The notes: generated by a model not told the origin, from the sequence alone. 31,152 nt of DNA from JARYMI01 sp037444845 (GCA_037444845.1 JBBILQ010000027.1:1-31152); one strand, 5' to 3'. Numbered from the stretch's first letter, positions 1 through 8,139 are shown. Translations and numbers: made by a program.

Positions 1-50
1 CCCACATGGGGAGAGGGGATTTTTTCCTTTCATTTCGTGAATAGTCCAGG
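1..50 (+). repeat. Right end of a 153-bp-class inverted-repeat element (cut by window edge)
   Basis: These 50 bases are identical to positions 19214-19263, the right half of a complete element copy. They hold half of a GC-rich hairpin, a T-tract at 20-26 and the right terminal repeat containing CGTGAATAG. The next bases are ATAG, fitting the nTAG flank seen at the other copies. The rest of the element lies outside the window. It sits about 110 bp upstream of the ammonia-lyase start, and its hairpin plus T-tract points toward that gene, so it could insulate the gene from upstream transcription. Confidence 0.85.
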
Positions 51-160
51 ATAGTAAGGGCCAATCTTGACGTAGCCCTGGTATGGAGTCCCCCTCTCTT
101 GTCTTATTTGGCTTCTTCCAGTATTATCTTTCCCTGTTTGTTTTCATAGGAGGAAAAAAC

Positions 161-1687
161 ATGCCAATAATTGTTGATGGACATAACCTGACGATTGAGA
201 AAGTCGTTGAGGTAGCCCGCAAAGACGAGCGAATCGAGCTTCATCCAGAAGCCAAGCAAAGAATCGAGAAATGCCGCAGCCTGTTAGAGCGCAAGATTGA
301 GAAGCGGGAGATTATGTACGGAGTCAACACGGGAATCGGCGAGCTCTCGGAAGTCGTCCTCACCCAGGAGCAGGTCGAAAAATACCAGAAATACATCATT
401 TACAGCCATGCCGCCGGCTACGGCAAGCCCTTGCCCGTGGACATCGTGCGGGCGGCCTTGTTGAGCCGGATTTGCTGCCACTGCCACGGCCATTCGGGGA
501 TAAGGCTTGTCGTGACCGAGACGATGAAGGAGATGCTCAACCGCGGCGTCACGCCGGTTGTCTGCGAGAAAGGTTCGGTCGGCGCTTGCGGCGACCTTTC
601 GCCGATGTCGCAGATAGCTCTGACTGTGATGGGCGAGGGAGAGGCGTTCTACCAGGGCGAAAGGTTGCCCTCTGCTGAAGCGCTCCGGCGTGCGGGCATT
701 GAGCCCGTTGTTCTTGAAGCCCGCGACGGTCTGGCCGTCATCAACGGCTCCAATTTCATCGCCGGGCTCGGCGCGCTCGAAATCTACGACGCCCACCGCT
801 GGATCAAGAATTCCGAGATCGCCGCGGCCATGACCCTCGAGGTTTTAAATGCCAACATGAAGGCCTACGATGAGCGCCTTCACCGGGTGCGCCGTTATCC
901 CGGCGCGCTCGAATGCGCCGAGAATATCCGCCGCCTTACAGAGGGAAGCGAGCTCCTGGCCAAAATCGGCAAGAAAAAAGTCCAGGATGCCTACAGCCTG
1001 CGCAGCACGCCCCAGGTCGTCGGCGCGGCTCGGGATGCCCTCAAATGGGCGAGATACATGATTGAAATCGAGCTCAACAACGCCGCCGATAACCCAGTTT
1101 TCTTCCCGGACGAGGAGCTCGTCCTGACTGGGGCCAATTTTCAGGGCACGCCCCAGGCCTTTGCCCTCGAGCTCCTGGGCACGGCCGTCACGACTGTGGC
1201 GGTGATTTCGGAACGGCGGCTCAACCGGCTGATGAACCCGCATCTCAGTGTTGGGTTGCCAGCATTTCTGACCAGGGGAGCCGGCATGTTTTCGGGCATG
1301 ATGCTCTCTCAGTACACAGCCGGCGCGCTCGTCTGCGAAAACCGCATTCTCTCTCACCCGGCGGCCACGGGTTCGATCCCGGCCGCAGCCGACCAGGAGG
1401 ATTTTGTCAGCATGGGTTGGACGACAGCGCTCAAGACGCGCGATATCATCGATAATGCCCAGGCCGTCGTGGCCATCGAGATGATGGCCGGCGCTCAGGC
1501 CCTCGATTTTCGCGCGCCCATCAAGCCAAGCAAGGGAGTTCAGGCCGCTTACGACATCATCCGCAAGCACGTCGCGCATCTCGAGGAAGACAGACCTCTA
1601 TATGATGACATTAACAAGCTCAAGGAAGTGGTCGAGAGCGGGGAAATTCTTGAGGCTGTAGAAAAAGCCGTCGGCGCGCTTAAATAA
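161..1687 (+). CDS. hutH: Histidine/aromatic amino acid ammonia-lyase, MIO family, with ACG tripeptide
   Basis: The 508-residue product belongs to the MIO-dependent ammonia-lyases, which eliminate ammonia from histidine or an aromatic amino acid. ATG 161 is chosen because AGGAGG lies 7 bases upstream and the family N-terminus begins there; an in-frame ATG at 83 has no support. Numbering matches Pseudomonas putida HAL: Tyr53 (MYGVNTG), Ser82-His83 (the histidine-type pair), Asn195, Tyr278, Arg281, Phe327 and Glu413 (QED, histidine-type rather than the PAL-type Gln). The MIO-forming tripeptide, normally Ala-Ser-Gly, is Ala142-Cys143-Gly144 in GSVGACGDLSP. No hutU, hutI or hutG lies nearby, so a role in complete histidine degradation is not supported by context. 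The histidine-type residues favour histidine as substrate, but an aromatic lyase or aminomutase is possible. The gene converges on the next one, with stops 9 bp apart. Confidence 0.93.
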   Translation: MPIIVDGHNLTIEKVVEVARKDERIELHPEAKQRIEKCRSLLERKIEKREIMYGVNTGIGELSEVVLTQEQVEKYQKYIIYSHAAGYGKPLPVDIVRAALLSRICCHCHGHSGIRLVVTETMKEMLNRGVTPVVCEKGSVGACGDLSPMSQIALTVMGEGEAFYQGERLPSAEALRRAGIEPVVLEARDGLAVINGSNFIAGLGALEIYDAHRWIKNSEIAAAMTLEVLNANMKAYDERLHRVRRYPGALECAENIRRLTEGSELLAKIGKKKVQDAYSLRSTPQVVGAARDALKWARYMIEIELNNAADNPVFFPDEELVLTGANFQGTPQAFALELLGTAVTTVAVISERRLNRLMNPHLSVGLPAFLTRGAGMFSGMMLSQYTAGALVCENRILSHPAATGSIPAAADQEDFVSMGWTTALKTRDIIDNAQAVVAIEMMAGAQALDFRAPIKPSKGVQAAYDIIRKHVAHLEEDRPLYDDINKLKEVVESGEILEAVEKAVGALK

Positions 1688-1696
1688 AACCGGGGA

Positions 1697-2233
1697 TTAT
1701 CTTCCCGCGTGTTCGATCTGTTTTCTGAGGTCGGGGGGAAGCTTTGCTTTAAATTTTGGGAACGATTCGATGATTCGCAAAATGTCAGCCAGGTCTTTTT
1801 GCCGTTTGCTCATTCGCCTTGTTTCATCGGAATAGGCCCATATCTTCCCTTTGAATACGTCCTCCAGTGTGGCTACCCGCATTGGATAGCCTAAAATTTC
1901 CTTTCGCCGGGCCCGGGCAAGAAACTTCTGGTATCTGGGATCAGTCTGCACCTGGATCCTGAGGTCAGACTTGCCCGTCGCAATGTTTATGCTATGGGAA
2001 AATTGCTCGACCTTGAACCCCGCCGAATTGGCTGCTTGACAGACCTTCCCGAGTTCTTCTTCTCTGATGATGATGTCAAGATCGAGACTGACAACCGGTT
2101 CGACGTAGGCGTTTACCGCCAAGCCTCCGATCACGCAATACCTGGCTCTGGTCTTTCTTAGAAGGGTAAGGAATTTCTGTACGATATCTTCTTTGCCGCG
2201 GGCAACCGCGTTCAGGAACTTTTTCTTTGTCAT
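1697..2233 (-). CDS. Nucleotidyltransferase-like protein (AbiEii/MNT-type fold)
   Basis: This 178-residue protein has a minimal nucleotidyltransferase core. A GG-containing strand-turn (VIGGLAVNAY, about 34-43) is followed by an acidic pair in SLDLDIII (Asp51, Asp53), and a basic helix motif KRQKDLADI lies in the C-terminal part. Proteins of this shape include AbiEii-like toxins and uncharacterised stand-alone nucleotidyltransferases. No antitoxin gene is adjacent. Its ATG overlaps the stop of the upstream VKOR-DsbA gene by ATGA, so the two are probably translationally coupled, which is an unusual pairing. Substrate and role cannot be told from the sequence. Confidence 0.7.
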   Translation of the reverse strand: MTKKKFLNAVARGKEDIVQKFLTLLRKTRARYCVIGGLAVNAYVEPVVSLDLDIIIREEELGKVCQAANSAGFKVEQFSHSINIATGKSDLRIQVQTDPRYQKFLARARRKEILGYPMRVATLEDVFKGKIWAYSDETRRMSKRQKDLADILRIIESFPKFKAKLPPDLRKQIEHAGR

Positions 2234-3513
2234 GGTCGCCTCTTTTGCTTTTTGCCAGGCCTGGATTTGACCCAGTTCTCGAGGAAGCGGCTGCTGCCGG
2301 GCTCTCTGCCATCGGTGAGGAGCGACTCGAAGATGGCCTTGAGGTGAGCGTAGGGAAGCGTGCCGATGACCATCCGGTTGTTGATGATCATGGTCGGCGT
2401 TGAGCGGATGCCGTGGGCATAGCGGTCGGATGTCCTTTCGTACTCCGCGCCGGTGTTGATGATCCGGTGCACAAGTTCTTTTGTCGCCGGGTCATCCAGG
2501 GCTGCCTGGACGCCGTATCTTTTCGCTAGCTGCGCCCGCCACTCGGGATTCCTGGCCTTGGTGAAGTTCTCGAAGATTTCATCGTGGATGGCGCTGAATT
2601 TGGCCTGGTCATAAGCAGCCATGTAGGAAAGATCGCACGCCCCGGGATGCAGGTTTTTCTCGACCACCTTGTTACACCGGGCTTCGAGAGGGAAGAACTG
2701 GAAGGCGATGTTGATTTTGCCATTATACTCGTTCTTGAGGAGCTTCAGTTGCTTATATAGAAACAGGCAGTCTGAACAAAGAAAGTCCGAGTACGCGATG
2801 ACCCGGATGGAAGCATCCTCAAAGCTCTCTGCGGACCTGGCTATCCAGTACGGGGAAATCAGGCTCGGGTTGGGAACCTCGGCCAGGCTGTAATATTCCT
2901 TGACAACTTTGAGACTCACGCCGCCGAGCTGCGCGTCTTTTTTTGCTCCGTAGAAAAGGTGGAATCCGTACGCTCCCGCTCCAAGAACCACAGCCGATAC
3001 AGCCAGGTATTTGAGGGAAGAAAAAAGAAAAGAGCGAGCTCTTGGCAAGAGGCCCCGGCCCTCGGTCTTAAGGCCGTACTTCCAGAAAAGGAAAAAACTG
3101 AAGAGGGAGAAGAGGTAATAACCTCCGCAAAGCAGGCAGAGGCTTCTTAAAAAGAACAGGGAATAGACAAGAAGGCCAATAACGCCCAGGGCGTTGAGGA
3201 GAGAGAGCGATTTAGTGGTTCGCTCGAAGGCAGCCGAAGGAAAAAGAGCTCCCAGAGCCACGAGCGCACCGACAAAGAGGCCAAAATAACCCATCGGCAC
3301 TCCCCAGAAATGGGCGATGGAGGAATAAGCGGAGCTGTCGCAGTTGAGGAAGGCGCTGATATCACAGAACGACCCGGCGAAGATCGATTCGGGAAAATTA
3401 GCCAGGAAAAAATGCCGGATGGTCAGGACCGCAGAGACGATCATCCCGGTGCCGGCAAGGAAACTCCAGATGCGCCGCCAGGGATGTCCGGAGAGAGTCA
3501 ACGAATTCTCCAT
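2230..3513 (-). CDS. VKOR-DsbA fusion, membrane disulfide-forming protein
   Basis: The 427-residue protein fuses a vitamin K epoxide reductase domain (about 1-150) to a DsbA/thioredoxin-like domain (about 215-410). The VKOR part has several membrane helices, the loop cysteines Cys50 and Cys58 (FCDISAFLNC) and the quinone-side pair Cys126-Leu-Leu-Cys129. The thioredoxin part has Cys246-Ser-Asp-Cys249 after YSDF and a cis-proline loop STPTM (Pro373). Cys280 and Cys293 may form a further disulfide. In such fusions the thiol domain oxidises exported proteins and passes electrons through VKOR to quinone. The start is supported by GGAGG upstream on the minus strand. The downstream nucleotidyltransferase gene overlaps by 4 bases. 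Confidence 0.9.
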   Translation of the reverse strand: MENSLTLSGHPWRRIWSFLAGTGMIVSAVLTIRHFFLANFPESIFAGSFCDISAFLNCDSSAYSSIAHFWGVPMGYFGLFVGALVALGALFPSAAFERTTKSLSLLNALGVIGLLVYSLFFLRSLCLLCGGYYLFSLFSFFLFWKYGLKTEGRGLLPRARSFLFSSLKYLAVSAVVLGAGAYGFHLFYGAKKDAQLGGVSLKVVKEYYSLAEVPNPSLISPYWIARSAESFEDASIRVIAYSDFLCSDCLFLYKQLKLLKNEYNGKINIAFQFFPLEARCNKVVEKNLHPGACDLSYMAAYDQAKFSAIHDEIFENFTKARNPEWRAQLAKRYGVQAALDDPATKELVHRIINTGAEYERTSDRYAHGIRSTPTMIINNRMVIGTLPYAHLKAIFESLLTDGREPGSSRFLENWVKSRPGKKQKRRP

Positions 3514-3576
3514 GCCAAGCCTCCTTTATAGGGGTCGGGATATTTTACCACAGATGGATTCCGGCATCCCACGCTT

Positions 3577-3870
3577 TTAGATGCTCTTTCGGCGCACCTT
3601 GAAGGTGACGGTTCCTCCGCCTGTGTATTTTTCCGGGTCGAGACACTGAATATAGGCATCCTTCCCTTTCTTGGCCAGCCCCAGCTCGACTGGCCCCACT
3701 CCCTTAGCCAGAGCATTGTAATAAGGGAGGAGAGAAGCCAGGGAGTGCAGGCAGAGGTTATCGGTTTTTTTGAGGTTGACTTTGTAGCCGTCATCAAGAA
3801 CGATCCTGTCGCCGACTTGATATACCGGGCATTTTCCCTTGATTTCGATGACTTCGATGATAAGCTTCAT
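3577..3870 (-). CDS. TIGR04076 family small protein
   Basis: This 97-residue protein matches the TIGR04076 pattern: an N-terminal strand with KGKCPVYQVGDRIV, a central LCLHSLASLLPYY segment, and a C-terminal AYIQCLDPEKYTGGGTVTF. Cysteines at KGKC, NLCLH and QCLD are typical and could bind a metal or cofactor, but the function of the family is not established. It lies about 60 bp upstream of the VKOR-DsbA gene on the same strand and may share its transcript. Confidence 0.8.
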   Translation of the reverse strand: MKLIIEVIEIKGKCPVYQVGDRIVLDDGYKVNLKKTDNLCLHSLASLLPYYNALAKGVGPVELGLAKKGKDAYIQCLDPEKYTGGGTVTFKVRRKSI

Positions 3871-4083
3871 CGGGTTACCTTTCCGCGGATAAGTTTATTC
3901 CAGCCGGCTGCCGGCTGGCAAGCGGGGTGCACGAAGAAGCGCAGAAGGCTTTTGCTTTCGGGGTAATTTTATGCTATTAAAAACGCACTACACCATTGTT
4001 GAGCGGGCGGCGCCCATGGAGATGCAGTTTTTGGATGCGTTAAAATAGATACCGGCCAGATAAAACGCCAATGAGGCAAAGAA

Positions 4084-4510
4084 GTGACGACTGAAGAGGG
4101 CAGCGGCGATTGGACAGGCGCATCCGTTGAAGTAACTACCATCGCCAAAGGCGCTGGGAGTGATTTTTACGTCGGCGACAGAAATATTTGTTTATAGCCT
4201 TCAAGCACTGGGTGCGGTCCAGTACAGGGTCTGGGTTCGCATGCTCTTTGAGCCTGGGTTGAGCATCCTTTTAGCCCTTGTCTTCCTCGGTCTGGATCCG
4301 GGGCTCGTTGGCGCCACGCGGGCGTTTCTGCTCCCTATCGTCATCGGAGTTTTCCTTGGCTTCCTGTTCTTGAAGAAAATTTTTGCGGTATTCCTAAAAA
4401 AGGAAATCGTCGCTTCCATCTTTTCTTATGCGATCTTGCTCGTCCTCCTGAGGATTAGCCAGGAGGAAAAACTTATCCTCGGCAAGATCAGGCTGAGGCT
4501 TTTTCGATAA
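4084..4510 (+). pseudogene. Polysaccharide flippase (Wzx/MATE-like) remnant
   Basis: Two pieces of an oligosaccharide flippase sit in different frames. From GTG 4084, the first frame reads a flippase-like N-terminus with SVEVTTIAKGAG before it loses similarity and stops at 4197. From about 4160, a second frame encodes a hydrophobic 116-residue piece containing VYSLQALGAVQYRVWVRM and LVGATRAFLLPIVIGVFLG, which resembles the middle of such transporters. Most of the early membrane helices and the whole C-terminal half are missing. Flippases of this type run about 430-500 residues. I infer at least two deletions. Identification rests on recalled family patterns and the neighbouring glycan genes. 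Confidence 0.6.
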
Positions 4511-4598
4511 AAGGCCGAGAGCGAGGAATAAATGAAGGGGGAAGCGAGAAAAAATTTTGCCCCGGCTGAGCGAGCGGGTATAATGTCAACAGAGAATC

Positions 4599-5407
4599 AT
4601 GATCGTCGATTATCGAGGGGCTAAATTGCGCCTGCCCGATTTCCTGGTTGTTGGCGCAGCCAGGTCAGGAACAACCACTGTCTGTTCTCAGTTAGCTCGC
4701 CATCAGCAGATTTTTTTGCCGGCGGAGAAGGAACCGATGTTCTTTTCAGTTTACGGGAATAGTCGGCCCTGATCGAAAACATCAGGAAGATTTATGGCGA
4801 TCAATCAAAGGGCCTTCGCATCCTCATCGTCCTGCGCAACCCCTCGGAAAGGGCCTGGTCCCATTACTGGCTAAATAGGAGAAACGGCGTTGAACATCTT
4901 GTTTTCAAGGAGGCGATAGAACCCCGCGTTATCAAGGAAAGGCAGAAGAGACGCTTTGTCCCAGGTTTTGATTATATAGGATTTGGCAAGTATTATCTTC
5001 AAGTAAAGGCCTACCTGGAGGTTTTTGAACGGGTCAAGGTTCTGATTTTCGATGACCTCGCCGGGGACATGTCCGCGGAGATTATGGAAATCTTCGACTT
5101 TCTCGGTGTTGAACCTGTCGACGTTGTAAATAAAACGATCCGTCTCAATGTCGCCGGGAGCCCAAAGAATAAGTTGTACGAGCGGCTTGAAAAGTTCATG
5201 TATCAACCCAACCTTCTGAAATCTTTTTTAAAGGGTCTCTTCCCCGTGCGCATGAGGGTAAACTGGAAGAACAGCCTGGGAGAGGTCCTTTTCCGGCATG
5301 AACCCATCCCGATTGAATTGAGAGAGAAACTGACTGAGGAGTATCAGGTAGACATCCTGGCGCTGGGGGAGCTGATCGGACGGGACTTGAGTCGCTGGCT
5401 GAGATAA
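4599..5407 (+). pseudogene. PAPS-dependent sulfotransferase, broken by internal deletion
   Basis: From ATG 4599, one frame encodes the sulfotransferase start: DFLVVGAARSGTTTVCSQL (the 5'-phosphosulfate loop) and KEPMFF, ending at TGA 4770-4772. A second frame, open from 4763 to 5407, resumes with LIENIRKIYG and the 3'-phosphate motif ILIVLRNPSERAWSHY, and runs to a normal C-terminus. In intact members some 60-70 residues separate KEP.FFS from the RNP motif; here about 40 of them are absent, so a deletion with frameshift near 4755-4772 is the simplest reading. The enzyme would have sulfated a sugar of the polysaccharide made by this cluster. A -10-like TATAATG at 4580 precedes it. Confidence 0.75.
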
Positions 5408-5416
5408 GATAAGCGA

Positions 5417-5673
5417 ATGAAAATCTGTCTTGTCTGTTCTGCGGGCGGGCATTTTTTTGAGCTCTACAGCCTGAACCCGGAGTGATTATTTCGACAGGAG
5501 CAGGGGTTGGCGTTCCCTTTTTTTACGTCGCCCGCATCCTGGGCATCCGGACTCTCTATGTCGAATCCATGGCCAGGATAAAGGGACTTTCCTTGACCGG
5601 TCGATTGGTCTATCCTGTCGTCCATGATTTCTTTGTTCAATGGCCGGAACTTGCTCGCAAGTACCGGCGCGCT
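5417..5673 (+). pseudogene. Alg14/PssD-like glycosyltransferase subunit, deleted and frameshifted
   Basis: ATG 5417 opens a frame with the Alg14/PssD N-terminus KICLVCSAGGHFFELYSL, which ends at TGA 5483-5485. The adjacent frame continues from PGVIISTGAGVGVPFFY (starting near 5474) through the conserved ESMARIKGLSLTGRLVYP and FFVQWPELARKY to about 5673. About 45 residues that normally separate these blocks are missing. The C-terminal tail is also lost, where the sequence runs directly into the next glycosyltransferase. Alg14-type proteins anchor a catalytic partner (Alg13/PssE) that adds a sugar to a lipid-linked glycan; no such partner is visible here. Confidence 0.7.
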
Positions 5674-6416
5674 CGTTTTCGGATTGGCTCCAGGTTATTG
5701 ACCGGGCTTTCCAGGATGAACGAGTTGCTGCAGTGGGCGGTAATGCTTACCTTCCCCCCAACGCCGACCGTTTTGGCCGGTGGACAGGGTGCGTGGGACA
5801 TCCGGCCGGCGGAGCAATTGGGTTTGATGCCAACGTCAAAAGGACAGCCGAAGGGATTTCTTTTGTCGCCGGCTGCAATTCCGCCTTCCGCAAAAGGGCG
5901 TTGCTCGAAGTCAACGGGTTTGACCCTCGCTTTCAAGACGGCGGTGAGGACGTCGATGTTTCCCGGCGGCTGAGAGAACGGGGCTATTTCCTGGATTATG
6001 TCCCGGAAATGACGGTGTATCATAAGCCGCGCGGCACTTTGAAGAGTTACCTGAAGTGGAATGTCGGAGTTGGAATCACCAAGTTCAATCTTTCCGAACC
6101 TTCCCTCTTTAGCCTGATTTTCCAGCCCTTCTTCCCTCTATGGTTTTTTTTATCAGCCGTACTCGGGATTGTTTTTTTCGTAAAAAACCCTCTCCTGAGC
6201 ATTTTCCTTTGGCCTAGCCTCTGGATTTCTTTCATCTTTGCTCTATGGCTGGGCACGAGGCCTTTTCCTTTACTTCTAAAGAGACGGAAAAAGATAGGGG
6301 TACACCTTCTGAGTTGTCTGACCATCGTGCCTCTCTTGATTCTGCTGCGCCAACTCTGTATCAACGTGGGGCAGATTAAAAAATGGGTTCGGATCAGGCG
6401 CCAGACACCTGCTTGA
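5640..6416 (+). pseudogene. Family 2 glycosyltransferase lacking its N-terminus
   Basis: An open frame of 258 residues resembles the second half of a GT2 glycosyltransferase from SDWLQVIDRAF (about 5682) onward. It has VAAVGGN, the acceptor-side block VAGCNSAFRK, GFDPRFQDGGEDVDVSRRL (the ED motif) and three C-terminal membrane segments. About 90 N-terminal residues, including the nucleotide-sugar strand and the DxD region, are absent. The first 13 codons instead overlap the Alg14-like remnant in another frame, so the two genes were joined by a deletion near 5674-5682. Without the donor-binding half it is unlikely to be active. Confidence 0.7.
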
Positions 6417-6465
6417 CTCTGTGGGCGGGCCCGTCGTAACATCCTTCTGTCGTGCGGGCAAGCAG

Positions 6466-7185
6466 ATGAACGCTGAGAGAATCGCTCTGGTCACGGGAAG
6501 CAGCCGCGGCATCGGCCGGGAAATCGCCCTGCGCCTGGCTGATGAGGCTTATGGCGTCGCCATTCATTATAAGAGCCGCAGGCAGGCGGCCTTAGAAGTC
6601 GGGGAGAAAATCAGGGCGCGGGGGAAGAGGAGCCACGCTTTCGCCGCGGACTTGACCAGAACGGGTCAGGCCGGCCGCTTGATCAAGCGGGCCGAGATGA
6701 AATTCGGCCGGCTGGACATTCTGGTCAACAATTTCGGGCCGATTCTGGCCAAGCCGTGGGAAGAATTCAAGACAGCCGAATGGGAATTTCTTTTCCGGAG
6801 CAATGTCTTGAGCGCGCTCGGCTGCATCAAAGCCGTACTTCCCGGAATGAGGGAGCGAGGCTGGGGGAGGATCATCAACATCGGCTATCATCGCGTTGAG
6901 CAACTGGCCGCATTTTCAACCATCACTCCCTACGCTGCTGCCAAGACAGGGCTCCTCATTCTGACGCGGTCGGTGGCTGCTTCCGAGCTCAAATCGGGAA
7001 TTACCGTGAACATGGTTTCGCCCGGGCTCATCAAAGGCGGGTTGCTGCCCGCAGGCGGCAAGATCCCAGCTGAAATGCTGGGCTCCAAAATGGATGTGGC
7101 CGAGGCTGTCGCCTTCCTTGCTTCAGAGAAGGCCAGCCACATCACCGGCTCCAACCTCGTGGTCGCCGGTACCTGGAAGCTATAA
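6466..7185 (+). CDS. SDR-family oxidoreductase with atypical active site
   Basis: This 239-residue protein is a classical-length short-chain dehydrogenase. It has the cofactor loop TGSSRGIG (10-17), NNFG (88-91), Asn113 and the catalytic pair Tyr156-xxx-Lys160 in PYAAAKTG. The position expected for the catalytic serine reads INIGYHR, so Tyr141 occupies it; Ser151 or Thr152 could substitute. Some FabG-like clades also lack this serine. ATG 6466 is preferred because the Rossmann strand begins right after it; an earlier GTG at 6421 would add an unlikely tail. It follows the glycosyltransferase remnant by 50 bp, but seems intact. Confidence 0.85.
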   Translation: MNAERIALVTGSSRGIGREIALRLADEAYGVAIHYKSRRQAALEVGEKIRARGKRSHAFAADLTRTGQAGRLIKRAEMKFGRLDILVNNFGPILAKPWEEFKTAEWEFLFRSNVLSALGCIKAVLPGMRERGWGRIINIGYHRVEQLAAFSTITPYAAAKTGLLILTRSVAASELKSGITVNMVSPGLIKGGLLPAGGKIPAEMLGSKMDVAEAVAFLASEKASHITGSNLVVAGTWKL

Positions 7186-7285
7186 CTGAGGGGTGAAGAT
7201 CAAGATACTTTATTCGTTTCTCCAGAATATGACAAGCTGACTCGAAACGCCTTTTGAATTTAGTTTATTGATGGGAATACTAAAG

Positions 7286-8032
7286 CTACTGCTTCCAGCT
7301 CTGAGGCTGAAGCGTGCCAGCTCGAGCCGTTTTAAGGCGTTGGAGGAATGGCTTGTAAAGAAAGCTTTGTTCGTCGAGCGCGCAGAGCTGTTTGAACATC
7401 AGCCTGGTCACAGTGAAAGTAAGAACATCAGGCGGCAGATAGTGACGCATGGCAATGTCGGTTGCGCCGATGGAGGCCTGGGCGATGGTCAAATCTTTAA
7501 ACGGCGCGAGCTGGGAGCAGCCAGAGCCGAACGGCGCGATCACAGGCGGCGGGTCATCGGGCGCGCTGTGGTACTGAGCACCGATGGCGAGCGCGCTGAG
7601 CTGGTCGGGATTGACGAGGAACGTGACCGTTTTAGCATACGGCCAGGCTTCTTTTTTGAGCGGCCCGATGAAGATGTGAGAGTAAGTGGCCGTATAAGGT
7701 TTGCGGGCAGCAATCCATTTCTCCATGAGGCTGCGCGAAGCTTTTAGGCCTTCCTCGTCAACCAGGAACTTGAAAAACTCTTTTTTGGAACGAACCTGAA
7801 TTCCCCACATCCAGTGGCCAGCGCCACCGCAACCGTAGCGCTCTCGGGTTAGGTGGAGCATCTTGCCTTCGAGCCAGCTCTTGAAGAATGAATAAACGCA
7901 ATCGCGGCCTGCCGGCGAGACAACCGGCTCGAAAAGCGCCGGGTCCGGCGCATCGTAGAAGCCGATGAGCGGCAGCTTGATGTTGAGCCTTCTCTTGAGG
8001 CGATCCGGGTCGGGTTGTGTTTCTTTTTTCAT
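7286..8032 (-). CDS. DUF169 family protein
   Basis: The 248-residue protein matches the DUF169 pattern: an N-terminal LPLIGFYDAPD block, a glycine/cysteine turn RYGCGGAGHW, a mid-region AKTVTFLVNPDQLSAL and the later block APFGSGCSQL. The family is common in anaerobes and archaea and has no assigned activity; the conserved cysteines hint at metal or cofactor binding. Its start lies 83 bp from the lexA start in a divergent arrangement, so the two genes share a control region. No good ribosome-binding site is visible before its ATG. Confidence 0.8.
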   Translation of the reverse strand: MKKETQPDPDRLKRRLNIKLPLIGFYDAPDPALFEPVVSPAGRDCVYSFFKSWLEGKMLHLTRERYGCGGAGHWMWGIQVRSKKEFFKFLVDEEGLKASRSLMEKWIAARKPYTATYSHIFIGPLKKEAWPYAKTVTFLVNPDQLSALAIGAQYHSAPDDPPPVIAPFGSGCSQLAPFKDLTIAQASIGATDIAMRHYLPPDVLTFTVTRLMFKQLCALDEQSFLYKPFLQRLKTARAGTLQPQSWKQ

Positions 8033-8082
8033 GGCTGATTTATCTCATTTTTACTTTCTTTTGGCAAATTTCAAATTTTCAC

Positions 8083-8111
8083 TTGACAAAGGCCCGCTGC
8101 CGGCTTATTTT
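8083..8111 (+). promoter_or_regulatory. Candidate sigma-70 promoter of lexA
   Basis: A perfect TTGACA (8083-8088) is followed after 17 bases by TATTTT (8106-8111). Transcription would start close to the ATG at 8116, so the message may be nearly leaderless; no Shine-Dalgarno sequence precedes either of the two in-frame ATGs (8116, 8128). Confidence 0.45.
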
Positions 8112-8115
8112 ATAT

Positions 8116-8139
8116 ATGGTGAACAAAATGGTAAACAAA
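8116..8139 (+). repeat. 12-bp tandem direct repeat over the lexA start
   Basis: ATGGTGAACAAA is followed directly by ATGGTAAACAAA, two copies with one mismatch. They cover the start codon and lie just downstream of the candidate promoter. On the minus strand they read as two GTTY units 12 bases apart. Direct-repeat operators are known for some LexA proteins, so this may be an autoregulatory site. It could equally be a chance codon duplication (MVNK MVNK). Confidence 0.4.

Noticed and set aside
67..95. TTGACG upstream of the ammonia-lyase as a promoter
   Set aside because: No acceptable -10 hexamer at 16-18 bases spacing.
845..1579. Long minus-strand open frame (244 codons) opposite the ammonia-lyase
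   Set aside because: It lies wholly antisense to a well-conserved gene, has no recognisable domain and is explained by GC-rich codon use.
3971..4048. 25-codon plus-strand frame with EMQFLDALK
   Set aside because: Short, no ribosome-binding site or family match; may be a fossil of the polysaccharide cluster but cannot be supported.
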